From the NCBI GenBank assembly GCA_033344775.1, contig JAWPMT010000006.1, forward strand, positions 186,001-250,000: 64,000 nucleotides of DNA, given 5' to 3'. Made by a program: the position numbers and the translations under genes. The notes below the pieces were generated by a model, which saw only the letters and a list, made by a program, of their open reading frames with translations, was not told the origin of the DNA and ran no database searches. Source of the stretch: Cytophagales bacterium. GTDB taxonomy: Bacteria > Bacteroidota > Bacteroidia > Cytophagales > Cyclobacteriaceae. Shown piece by piece: positions 40,501 to 48,613 of the stretch; position 1 is the stretch's first letter; every line of letters starts with the position of its first letter.

Positions 40501-40713
40501 AGAGGGCCCTACGCCTTTAGCCTCGCGAGTGTAGTTTCCTTTTTCTCGATTATCATGACCTCCTTTGGGGTCAATTATTATCTGTCTGGTCTTCATTCCT
40601 ATGCCGCAGGTGATCCGCTGCCGATTCCAAACTTTGTTTACTGGGTCATCTTTATGGTGCTGGCTGTAGGAATGTGGTCTTACTTCCGGAGAGATCAATT
40701 GATCCGGGTCTAG
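37582..40713 (+). CDS. ccsBA: Fused ResB-CcsA cytochrome c maturation protein
   Basis: System II cytochrome c synthetase: it exports haem and attaches it to CXXCH apoproteins in the periplasm. The N-terminal ResB/CcsB part has helices such as [40 protein letters not shown] and [17 protein letters not shown] around a large periplasmic domain. The C-terminal CcsA part (residues about 750-1043) carries the haem-handling WWD motif [20 protein letters not shown] and conserved histidines. Fusion into one 1043-residue protein is usual in Bacteroidota and epsilon-proteobacteria. Its place 3 bases behind nrfA suggests a dedicated maturation system for the many haems encoded here, including perhaps the CWSCK site. 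Confidence 0.95.
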   Translation: [1043 protein letters not shown]

Positions 40714-40742
40714 ATTCGGGTTTGAGAAGCAATCCCAAGCGT

Positions 40743-41083
40743 GCGTCTTTTGAAAGTGCATTTGTAACTATTTGTATATCAATATATTACAAAGGATTTT
40801 GTCGGACTGTCATCCCGACTTCAGCCGTTAACGTAGTGTAAATACACTTGAGTTAACGGCTGTTTCATTTTTAAGAGGATACTGTTCGAGGTTAAGAGAA
40901 CAATAACGCCTTCCGTCGGGCAGGCCCGACTTTCGAACTTTCTTGGATAATTCGTTTCAATTGAATGGATAAGAGTTTGGAGAATTATGCAATTGACCCT
41001 GGCGATAATACTGGTCAGCTTTTTTAATTGAATTGAGTTAATGGGCGGCCAGGCCGATGCACTGGACACGGCCCACTAGGCGT
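40743..41083 (+). repeat. Long dispersed repeat, copy C
   Basis: About 340 bp directly downstream of ccsBA. The central hairpin is perfect here: CAGCCGTTAAC / GTTAACGGCTG (40822-40832 and 40852-40862) with an inner AGTGT/ACACT stem, then a T-rich tail. A second hairpin GTCGGGC/GCCCGAC is at 40915-40930. The last 71 bases (41013-41083) nearly equal 13143-13213 beside the tRNA-Pro gene. Homology to copy A ends abruptly after actaggcgt. The element may also serve as the ccsBA transcription terminator. The rest, to 41205, shows nothing. Confidence 0.88.
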
Positions 41084-41205
41084 GGCCAATTCGTGATCCT
41101 AACATAGGTAAATACCTCGGGTTGCTAGCGCTCCTCAAAAAAGTATAAGCTAGATAAGTGTTTGTGTGATCTTTTATCGTGATCGCAATGAGCAATTCCT
41201 TTCCA

Positions 41206-43806
41206 TTAAATCAGTCCTTTTTCCTCCAGCGACACTTTTAGCCGGGACTGATTTTCCCAGAAACGATCCTCGATTTTTTGCATGACCTCATCAAATGCAG
41301 GCCGGTCTTTCAAGGAACTCAGGAGCGGATCAACTTTCAGGTATACGAGCATCCAGTATGGAAAGTCATCCTGTGTCGCGACGATGTTTAGTTGTTCAAT
41401 GGCCAGGTTACTTGCACCCTCATGGGCATACTTCGCAGCAAGGCTCGCGCTCTTGTAGATGGATTGGTCATTATCACAGTAGTCCGCATATGATTGGTAA
41501 AAGTCCTTCGCTTGTTCCGTCAGGCCCATTTTCTCATACACGATACCAATCCTAATATCTTCCTGTGGGTAAATATTCAGTCTATTTGTTGCTCTGGCAG
41601 TCACAAATTTCTGGTAGAAATAAAAGGCACTATCATAATCCTCCTTGAGAAAGTAGAACTTCGCCACATCCTGCAAGATGTCCAATCTGGTGGTGTCCTT
41701 TTTCCATTCCTTTTTTAATGATTGTTTGGTTTGTTCAATATCAGATTCCCTGGCATACATGATTAAGGCCTTTACGTAGGGCGCCCAATAGTTCGCTGGA
41801 AAGTGGTTTAGTGATTTATTGATGTAAATATTCGCTTCATCCACAAAACCATTCTGGATGAAGGCATTGCTCAGGTTTAAGTAGTGATAGCTTAGGGTAA
41901 TAGAATCATAGGCTGCCACATCAAGCTGCACCCCTTTCAAAGCGTATTCCAGGTATTTACCAGAGTTGGGAACAATTCGAAAATGGAAATCAGCCAGCAT
42001 CTGTATGGCAAAAGATGAATTAGGATGATACTCCAGCGCTTTTTCCAGATGGGGCAGGGCCAGTCTGTATTCCTCTGTTTGTACGTAGTAAAAATACTTG
42101 GCGATCAGGCTCTCGGCGGATTTTGAATCATATAATAAGGCCTTGTCTGCATAACTATTGATCTTTTCAGTATTTTGTTTCTCTAGCTGGGACATTTCAA
42201 GCAGATAGTAGGATATAGCGATATTGGCATAAGCTAAGGAGAACTCAGGATCTTCTTCCAGCGCTTTTTCAAGTAAACCAATTGCTTGATTAAGTCCATC
42301 ATGTGTTCGTGAATTCAAAGGACCAAGCGCCTGCAGGTAATAATCATAGGCTACCAGGTTTTCAGTGGGTTTTTTCTCTATTAGTTCAAGTTCCGATGGA
42401 GTTACAATGACTTCAATGGAGCTGACGATGTTTCGAGCCACTTCATTCTGCAATTCAAAAATGTCAACGACTTCCCGGTTATATTGCTCGGCCCAAAGAT
42501 GTCGATCAGTTGAAGCCTCAATCAACTGGATATTGAGCAGTATTTGGTCACCAATTTTCTGGCCACTACCTTCTACAAAGTAACTGACGTTGAGTTCCTC
42601 GGCTATTTCCGGAATGGTTTTATTGGTATTTCTGTATTTCTCAACCGATGATCTGCTGATGACCCGTAGTTCTTTGATCTTTTGAAGGTTGTTTAGCGTG
42701 GACTCCATGAGCCCATTTACAAAATAGAGATTTGAAGAATCACTGCTCTCGTTTTTGAACGGCAATACGGCGATGGACTTATCACCTAACTGGGCAACTG
42801 AATCTGATCCCGGTTTTCCATTGAATACGACAATAGAGTAGATCAGGATCCCAAGTAGAAGTACAGTTGCTGCAATTGCCGGCCACTTCACCATCGGATT
42901 GCCTTTCGTAACGCTGGCATTCCCTGGCTCAATAGCACCCAATTGATCATTGGAAACAGCATATACTTCCACAGGTCTTGTGACATTTTTCAATTGATGA
43001 ACCCCCATGGATGCAGTGCGAAGGTCATCTTGATTTTTCACTTCGTCATACACCTTGTCGGAGATATACACACTACCTGACTGGGCAAGTGCTTCAATGC
43101 GCGCAGCAACATTTACACTGTCCCCGATGATCTCTTCATCAGTGATGATCGTATCGCCTGAGTGAATGCCAATTCGAATCGGAATACTAGGTTCCTCCCG
43201 AAAAGCAAGCTGCATTTCAATGCCACATTTCACGGCATCAATTGCACTAGGGAATGTACTAAGTGTACCATCACCATAATACTGCAGAATTCGCCCATTG
43301 TATTTTTTGGTTGTCGTGTCAAAAATTTTTCTATGTCGTTCCCTGTAGTCAATACCTTTCTTTTCATCCCTCTGCATGAGGGCTGTGTACCCTTCAATAT
43401 CAGTAAACATGATGGCGACCAATTGTCGTTGCCTTGCAGAGGAGTCTCCCGGATCTTTATCAACCTCTCTTCTTCTACCTGCTTGGCCAGGTGGATATCC
43501 ATAGTGTTCCCGGAAACATTTGATAAAATAGGAGGTACTTGCAAAGCCAACTTTGAAGGAGACTTCTGAAACTGTCAGGGAAGTCTGTCCAAGTATCTCC
43601 ATGCCCTTTTCCAACCGAACCTGTCGGATGAACTGACTCGCTGAAAGCTGTGTTTGTTGCTTGATCTTTCTGAGTAGGTTGGAACGGCTGGTATGCATCG
43701 CCTCTGCCAGTTCAGAAACACCGAATTGTTCATTGGAGATGTTTTCGAGGATGATGGATTTCGCCCGATCTACAAAGTCCTCGGCGTTGAAAGGTGTGTC
43801 TGACAT
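41206..43806 (-). CDS. AraC - nucleotide cyclase - TolB-like/TPR fusion protein
   Basis: An 866-residue multidomain signalling protein. Residues 1-110 are an AraC DNA-binding domain (NLLRKIKQQTQLSASQFIRQ, VSEVSFKVGFASTSYFIKCF). Residues about 125-290 are a class III nucleotide cyclase. Its metal-binding aspartates lie in IMFTDIEGYTALMQ and YYGDGTLSTFP, with IRIGIHSGD and IIGDSVNVAARIEALA in the active site. One membrane helix follows near 310 (AIAATVLLLGILIYSIVVF). Then comes a TolB-like domain (SIAVLPFKNESSDSSNLYF) and TPR repeats to the end. AraC and cyclase would be cytoplasmic, TPRs periplasmic. It faces the ankyrin cassette divergently and may control it. Confidence 0.92.
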   Translation of the reverse strand: MSDTPFNAEDFVDRAKSIILENISNEQFGVSELAEAMHTSRSNLLRKIKQQTQLSASQFIRQVRLEKGMEILGQTSLTVSEVSFKVGFASTSYFIKCFREHYGYPPGQAGRRREVDKDPGDSSARQRQLVAIMFTDIEGYTALMQRDEKKGIDYRERHRKIFDTTTKKYNGRILQYYGDGTLSTFPSAIDAVKCGIEMQLAFREEPSIPIRIGIHSGDTIITDEEIIGDSVNVAARIEALAQSGSVYISDKVYDEVKNQDDLRTASMGVHQLKNVTRPVEVYAVSNDQLGAIEPGNASVTKGNPMVKWPAIAATVLLLGILIYSIVVFNGKPGSDSVAQLGDKSIAVLPFKNESSDSSNLYFVNGLMESTLNNLQKIKELRVISRSSVEKYRNTNKTIPEIAEELNVSYFVEGSGQKIGDQILLNIQLIEASTDRHLWAEQYNREVVDIFELQNEVARNIVSSIEVIVTPSELELIEKKPTENLVAYDYYLQALGPLNSRTHDGLNQAIGLLEKALEEDPEFSLAYANIAISYYLLEMSQLEKQNTEKINSYADKALLYDSKSAESLIAKYFYYVQTEEYRLALPHLEKALEYHPNSSFAIQMLADFHFRIVPNSGKYLEYALKGVQLDVAAYDSITLSYHYLNLSNAFIQNGFVDEANIYINKSLNHFPANYWAPYVKALIMYARESDIEQTKQSLKKEWKKDTTRLDILQDVAKFYFLKEDYDSAFYFYQKFVTARATNRLNIYPQEDIRIGIVYEKMGLTEQAKDFYQSYADYCDNDQSIYKSASLAAKYAHEGASNLAIEQLNIVATQDDFPYWMLVYLKVDPLLSSLKDRPAFDEVMQKIEDRFWENQSRLKVSLEEKGLI

Positions 43807-44041
43807 AGCTTAAGGTGATTAAAACTAGTCATATTTATGGCAAACGAACACGGTTAGTATTTCCCAAAATACGGTCAGAATCCAGTCAATGGCTTCATGA
43901 TTTATATCCTGGCTTCATAGTTTATATGCCCTCCGCAAACTTTATGGATTCGGCTTCATAACTCATAGGTCCCACTTTCACTCCTCCCTGACCTTTGTGA
44001 TCATCAATTAATCACATCAAACATTTTAAAATAGTTGAGCT

Positions 44042-44614
44042 ATGAAAACATTAAAGAATATCTCTCTCGGCCTACTCATGAACCTTGTATTGGTGCCCAT
44101 TTTTTTACCGGCTTGCAGCCAGACTAATGCGCAAAAGAAAAATGAATCGGGGATTGACAAACCCGCAATGAGTATTCATGCAGCGGTGCTGGAAGGAAAT
44201 CTGGACGTGGTAAGACAACATATAAAGGCAGGTTCGGATATCAATGAAATAGAACCTATGAGTGGGTCGACGCCCATCATCTCAGCGGCAACATTTGATA
44301 AAATAGAGATTGCAAAAGCGCTGATCGAAGCTGGGGCAGACTTAACCATCTCTAATAATGATGGGACCACACCGCTTCATTCTGCCGCTTTCTTTTGCAG
44401 GGTGGAGATCGTACAACTGTTGATCGATGCTAACGCTGACAAGACCATTAGGAATGATTTCGGGGCTACTCCCAGAGAAACTGTGATGGGCCCATTTGCT
44501 GAGATCAAGCCGATCTATGAAATGATGCAGCAACAGTTAGCACCGCTGGGCATGCAACTCGATATGGAACAGCTCGAAAAGACCCGTCCTGTCATTGCCA
44601 TGATGCTACAGTAA
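44042..44614 (+). CDS. Ankyrin-repeat lipoprotein (paralogue of 29334)
   Basis: A 190-residue lipoprotein with signal NLVLVPIFLPACSQT (lipobox cysteine in LPAC). It has about three ankyrin repeats: IHAAVLEGNLDVVRQHIKAG, GSTPIISAATFDKIEIAKAL, then LIEAGADLTISNNDGTTPLH and SAAFFCRVEIVQLLIDANAD. The unusual tail MQQQLAPLGMQLDMEQLEKT matches the tail of the 29334 protein (MLQPMGLKLDFEYLEKTRP). It lies 24 bp upstream of a family 3 acyltransferase gene, the same pairing as in the other cassette without the VOC gene. The conserved pairing hints at a shared process at the cell envelope. Confidence 0.9.
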   Translation: MKTLKNISLGLLMNLVLVPIFLPACSQTNAQKKNESGIDKPAMSIHAAVLEGNLDVVRQHIKAGSDINEIEPMSGSTPIISAATFDKIEIAKALIEAGADLTISNNDGTTPLHSAAFFCRVEIVQLLIDANADKTIRNDFGATPRETVMGPFAEIKPIYEMMQQQLAPLGMQLDMEQLEKTRPVIAMMLQ

Positions 44615-44638
44615 CCAATCATTAAATCAATTAATCTG

Positions 44639-45742
44639 ATGACCGTGAAAAGAAGATACGATATCGACTGGCTGCGCGTGATTGCGATAGGACTTCTACT
44701 CATCTACCATGTCGCGATAATTTTCCAGCCATGGGCCATGTTAATAGGATTTATCAGGAGCGATGAGATGATGGAAAGTTTGTGGAAGCCTATGACCATG
44801 CTGAATGTTTGGCGAATTCCTTTCCTCTTTTATGTTTCTGGTATGGGCGTTTATTTTGCCATCCGCAAGCGAACCTGGAAGGAACTGTTGCTTGAGCGTT
44901 CCAAGCGAATTCTAATTCCTTTCGTCTTTGGCATGGTAGCCATTGTTCCCTTGCATTTTCTGGTTTTTCAGAAATACTACAATCTGCCTTTGGGTTATTA
45001 TGCACATCCGGCACATTTATGGTTCCTGGGAAACATATTCGTCTACGTACTGATCCTTCTGCCAATTTTTTTCTGCCTGAAGAACATAGCTGGTGGTAGG
45101 TTTATGAGCGCTTTATCAGCCTTCATGAACAATCCCATTGGTCCTATGTCCGTATCGGTCTTCTTTGTCCTTGAAACCATGGTTATCCGGCCACAGGTCT
45201 TTGAAATGTATGCGCAGACCTGGCATGGCTTTTTCCTCGGTTTACTGGCTTTCTTTTTCGGCTTTCTTTTTGTGTATACTGGAAAGACTTTCTGGGAGAC
45301 TGTACTGAGATGGAGGTGGCTTTACCTGGGAATGTCCGTGGCCTTATACATTATTAGGTTGGTGGTATTCGACTTGAAGGCTCCCGGTTATCTCATGGCC
45401 GTGGAATCCAATTGCTGGATCTTTTCGGTCTTTGGATTCGGCTACAAGTACCTGAACAAGCCTAGCAACTTTTTAGGCTATTTAAGTCAGGCTGCATACC
45501 CCGTGTATATCATTCACATGTTTGTCATGTATGCCGGGGCCATGATCATTCTCCCATTGGATATTCCAGTTATGCTGAAATTCATATCACTGACCTTATT
45601 CACCGGTGCCGTGAGCTGCCTGGTTTATGAATTCATCATCAGGAGGATAGGTCTTCTTAGGCCATTTTTCGGCTTAAAATGGACCTTTAAAAAACCTGGA
45701 GGAGCGAAAATTCTTGCGGAAGCCGCAAAATACACACGTTAA
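44639..45742 (+). CDS. Membrane acyltransferase, family 3 (paralogue of 30305)
   Basis: A 367-residue integral membrane acyltransferase. It opens RRYDIDWLRVIAIGLLLIYH, practically identical to its paralogue, followed by VWRIPFLFYVSGMGVYFAIR and RSKRILIPFVFGMVAIVPLH. Also conserved are AHPAHLWFLGNIFVYVLILL and AAYPVYIIHMFVMYAGAMII. About ten helices are visible. The C-terminus carries an extra basic tail (KWTFKKPGGAKILAEAAKYT). It is transcribed with the ankyrin gene 24 bp upstream. The substrate is unknown; surface glycan O-acylation is the usual role of the family. Confidence 0.92.
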   Translation: MTVKRRYDIDWLRVIAIGLLLIYHVAIIFQPWAMLIGFIRSDEMMESLWKPMTMLNVWRIPFLFYVSGMGVYFAIRKRTWKELLLERSKRILIPFVFGMVAIVPLHFLVFQKYYNLPLGYYAHPAHLWFLGNIFVYVLILLPIFFCLKNIAGGRFMSALSAFMNNPIGPMSVSVFFVLETMVIRPQVFEMYAQTWHGFFLGLLAFFFGFLFVYTGKTFWETVLRWRWLYLGMSVALYIIRLVVFDLKAPGYLMAVESNCWIFSVFGFGYKYLNKPSNFLGYLSQAAYPVYIIHMFVMYAGAMIILPLDIPVMLKFISLTLFTGAVSCLVYEFIIRRIGLLRPFFGLKWTFKKPGGAKILAEAAKYTR

Positions 45743-45798
45743 AGAACCGCTTTTCAATAAACATTCATTTCAAAAACTCAGATATAAAATTTATTGTC

Positions 45799-46449
45799 AT
45801 GAAAAATCTATTTGCAATTCTTCTATTCTCATGCTCGCTGAGCGCATTTGCTCAGCAAAATTCATCATTGGGTAAAGAAACCGAAGTAACCCATAAGTGG
45901 AGATTCAGTTTGCCTTATTTTATTCCTGAAGAGGCTATCTCCGGGTCCTGGGATGATCGACAAAGTACGAAACACATAGAGTTTCATATAAAACGTAACC
46001 TGGATAATAAGAATATCATCGGGCTAAAATTTGCCTCCTGGCGATTGTTTCAACCCATGGGAATTCTATGGTGGGATGGTCTTTTAGATAAGTTGGAAAC
46101 AGAAAGCGAATTCTATCCGGGACATGTACGAGAAAGAGGAATAGGTATAACCTACCAACGAATGCTATGGAAGGGACTTTTTGCAACGGTAGAGGTGCTA
46201 CCACAATTTCAGACCTACATGGACCTGGACGGAAACAAAATCAGAAAGGATTTTAAAGTTTATAATTCCTACCATTTGGGCTACCATCTAGCTTTTGGTA
46301 AGAAAAATCGATTTTTCATAGAGCCTCAGGTTCATTGTCAGCATTGGATGTTTGATAATAATGCTCCTGATGGGTTTAAGGAATTGGACAATAAATGGAA
46401 GGACTACTTTCTTTTTGAGCCAAACATTTACGTTGGGATAAATTTTTAA
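45799..46449 (+). CDS. Small outer-membrane beta-barrel-like protein of unknown function
   Basis: A secreted protein of 216 residues with signal LFAILLFSCSLSAFAQQ. The mature part alternates polar and aromatic residues, as in small outer-membrane barrels: HIEFHIKRNLDNKNIIGLKF, ERGIGITYQRMLWKGLFATV, HLGYHLAFGKKNRFFIEPQ, and the end FLFEPNIYVGINF, whose terminal phenylalanine is typical of BAM substrates. No named family is recognised. It lies 57 bp after the acyltransferase and before a membrane AraC regulator on the same strand. Confidence 0.8.
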   Translation: MKNLFAILLFSCSLSAFAQQNSSLGKETEVTHKWRFSLPYFIPEEAISGSWDDRQSTKHIEFHIKRNLDNKNIIGLKFASWRLFQPMGILWWDGLLDKLETESEFYPGHVRERGIGITYQRMLWKGLFATVEVLPQFQTYMDLDGNKIRKDFKVYNSYHLGYHLAFGKKNRFFIEPQVHCQHWMFDNNAPDGFKELDNKWKDYFLFEPNIYVGINF

Positions 46450-46569
46450 GGAATAGTCTGGCAGGTCAGGATATACAAGTCCCTGGTTGTCAGACTATCA
46501 AAACAAACGAATGGTAGTATTTTAATTTTCAGGAGGAAGCACCTCATCTAAAAAAGTTCTCTAGGTTTG

Positions 46570-47736
46570 ATGTGTTTTCTTTTTGATGTCTATGTAAAGG
46601 CAATTTTTTGTATTCATTTAAATGGAGTTGATATCATTAACATCGCCACATTAACGCTCCTTTTGGTTCTACTTCTGGTAGTTTGGGCCAAAAGAGAGAA
46701 AAAGATCACTGATTATGTACTCGTGTGCATTATCGTGGCAATAGGACTTTATGTGGCTTCGGATATTCTTATTAAGATAGACTACAATAGGGCTACGTTC
46801 CTCTTTCGAAACACGACCGGATTTTTGCCATTTATACCCATTTTCCTCTATGGCTTATTGATTACCTCTGATGATCACCGCCTAAAGAAATCATGGGGGT
46901 ATTATTTCATCTTTCATTTACTTTTCTATTTATTCATTCTTGGCGATGTAATGGTTTGGAATGATTACAGTGTGGATGAAATCAAGAACTTAAACAATGA
47001 TGCGCCTTGGGCTTATCATTTCTTTTTCAAAGGCATCCATATCTACATGGTGGTTTTGCTGATCTGGTTTCTTGGAAAACTCAGAAACTATCAAAACAAA
47101 ATACATCACTACTATTCTAATATCGATGAAGTTGACCTGAGTTGGTTTCGATATTTCTTATTGATTTCGATATTCAACTATTCTGCATCATTTGCGGCGA
47201 TGATAATGAAGAATGTCGGCTTGTTGGCGCATATCGAGTATGGCTATTTGATCATTCGTATATCCATTTTGATATCCTTGATCTGGATGTTTTATCATGG
47301 CCTGAGGCAGTATGCGCTGGCGAACTTTGATGAGGCTCCTAATAAGAAAGAAGCTCACGTTAAGTATGCTACATCAGCGCTTTCAAAGGAAAGTGCCCAC
47401 GAGCTTTTTAAAGAGATCGAATTGCTATTTGAAAAGGACAAACTCTTTCTCAACCCTGATTTGCGTGTCCAGGATGTTGCGAAGGAATTATCCGTATCCA
47501 ACCACAATGTTTCACAATCGATCAATGAAACATCAGGCATGTCTTTTTATGACTATGTCAATCATTATCGCCTTAACGATTTCAAAGCACAATTATCAGA
47601 TCCGCAGAAACGAAAGTTCACTATTCTTGCTTTAGGTATGGAGAGTGGTTTTAACTCGAAGGCTTCCATCAATCGGGTATTTAAAAAACAATTGGGTGAA
47701 ACTCCTCGAGAGTACCAGAGGAAGATGTTGCATTGA
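46570..47736 (+). CDS. Membrane-integral AraC-family regulator
   Basis: A regulator with an N-terminal membrane sensor of about seven helices (IINIATLTLLLVLLLVVWA, YVLVCIIVAIGLYVASDILI, YYFIFHLLFYLFILGDVMVW and others) and a C-terminal AraC domain. That domain reads LFLNPDLRVQDVAKELSVSN, MSFYDYVNHYRLNDFKAQL, then LALGMESGFNSKASINRVFK and QLGETPREYQRKM. It is analogous in plan to the protein at 7790. ATG at 46570 follows an in-frame TTG. It closes the ankyrin-acyltransferase-barrel set and could regulate it. Confidence 0.9.
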   Translation: MCFLFDVYVKAIFCIHLNGVDIINIATLTLLLVLLLVVWAKREKKITDYVLVCIIVAIGLYVASDILIKIDYNRATFLFRNTTGFLPFIPIFLYGLLITSDDHRLKKSWGYYFIFHLLFYLFILGDVMVWNDYSVDEIKNLNNDAPWAYHFFFKGIHIYMVVLLIWFLGKLRNYQNKIHHYYSNIDEVDLSWFRYFLLISIFNYSASFAAMIMKNVGLLAHIEYGYLIIRISILISLIWMFYHGLRQYALANFDEAPNKKEAHVKYATSALSKESAHELFKEIELLFEKDKLFLNPDLRVQDVAKELSVSNHNVSQSINETSGMSFYDYVNHYRLNDFKAQLSDPQKRKFTILALGMESGFNSKASINRVFKKQLGETPREYQRKMLH

Positions 47737-47742
47737 CAAGAA

Positions 47743-48546
47743 TCAGTTGAAAGACACTTCCAATAACTGATACTGACTGTAAAAACCACATGCATGAATA
47801 GCTTTTAGGGATCCGATATTATCTCTTTCTGTCGAGCAAATGGGTGTTTTATTCCGTTGCTGAGCGATTCTTATTGCCTGATTGAGTAGGTAAGTTCCAA
47901 AACCCCTTTTTCTGAAGTCCGAAGAGACAACCATACCTATGTCAGCATAATTCTGAGCACTCAGGCTCTGTCTGACCTCACAAGTTCCGACAATAACTTG
48001 ACCCTGCTGCAAAACGAAAATCTCATTTCTTTCAATCAACCCGTCAATGTAGCTAGTAAGCCACCCGATTGGAGCTCCTAGACTGACCTGGCAAAATTCA
48101 ACGATTCGATTAAGGTCTTCACTCTCACAAAGTTTGAGCCGTCCTTCTTTTTCCGGAATTTGTTGGTACGAATAATCACGAAACAAATACGTGTCGATAC
48201 TGACATGCCGCGGATTCATTAATGCGACAGACATGAAGCACGGATTGTTGGTGCCAACTATTGCAGAAGACAGCTGATATTCGTCAAGGAATTGTGTGAA
48301 GACTTCAATTCCCTGCTGCATATGTTGGGGAGAAAGATAGAATTGGAGCAATTTCCCCTCTACGGACACATTCGCATAACCAACCCAGTCCTGCTCATGG
48401 CGTATTCCATAATTGATGGCGTTTGCTCGGAAAGATTCCCACATTCCGTCCTGCGGACTGGTTAACGTCTGAAGCCAATCATTTTTTAAGGCCCCTAGTT
48501 CTTTGGAGGAAATGTTCTCATCAAACGTGTAGGATCTGTTCATCAT
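47743..48546 (-). CDS. GNAT-family N-acetyltransferase
   Basis: A 267-residue protein with a C-terminal GNAT domain. The acetyl-CoA-binding motif A is readable as IGMVVSSDFRKRGFGTYLLN (R-x-x-G-x-G pattern), followed by the helix QAIRIAQQRNKTPICSTERD and NIGSLKAIHACGFYSQYQLL. The N-terminal 120 residues form a second, GNAT-like or dimerising domain (WVGYANVSVEGKLLQFYLSP). It converges with the AraC gene, 6 bases apart. The acceptor substrate is unknown. The start codon pair ATGATG at 48546 is clear. Confidence 0.9.
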   Translation of the reverse strand: MMNRSYTFDENISSKELGALKNDWLQTLTSPQDGMWESFRANAINYGIRHEQDWVGYANVSVEGKLLQFYLSPQHMQQGIEVFTQFLDEYQLSSAIVGTNNPCFMSVALMNPRHVSIDTYLFRDYSYQQIPEKEGRLKLCESEDLNRIVEFCQVSLGAPIGWLTSYIDGLIERNEIFVLQQGQVIVGTCEVRQSLSAQNYADIGMVVSSDFRKRGFGTYLLNQAIRIAQQRNKTPICSTERDNIGSLKAIHACGFYSQYQLLEVSFN

Positions 48547-48613
48547 GCTAATATATGCTTGCTGACCTTACGAATTCATGTGAGTTTGGCTGTGTAAAAG
48601 GCATGCAAACCAA

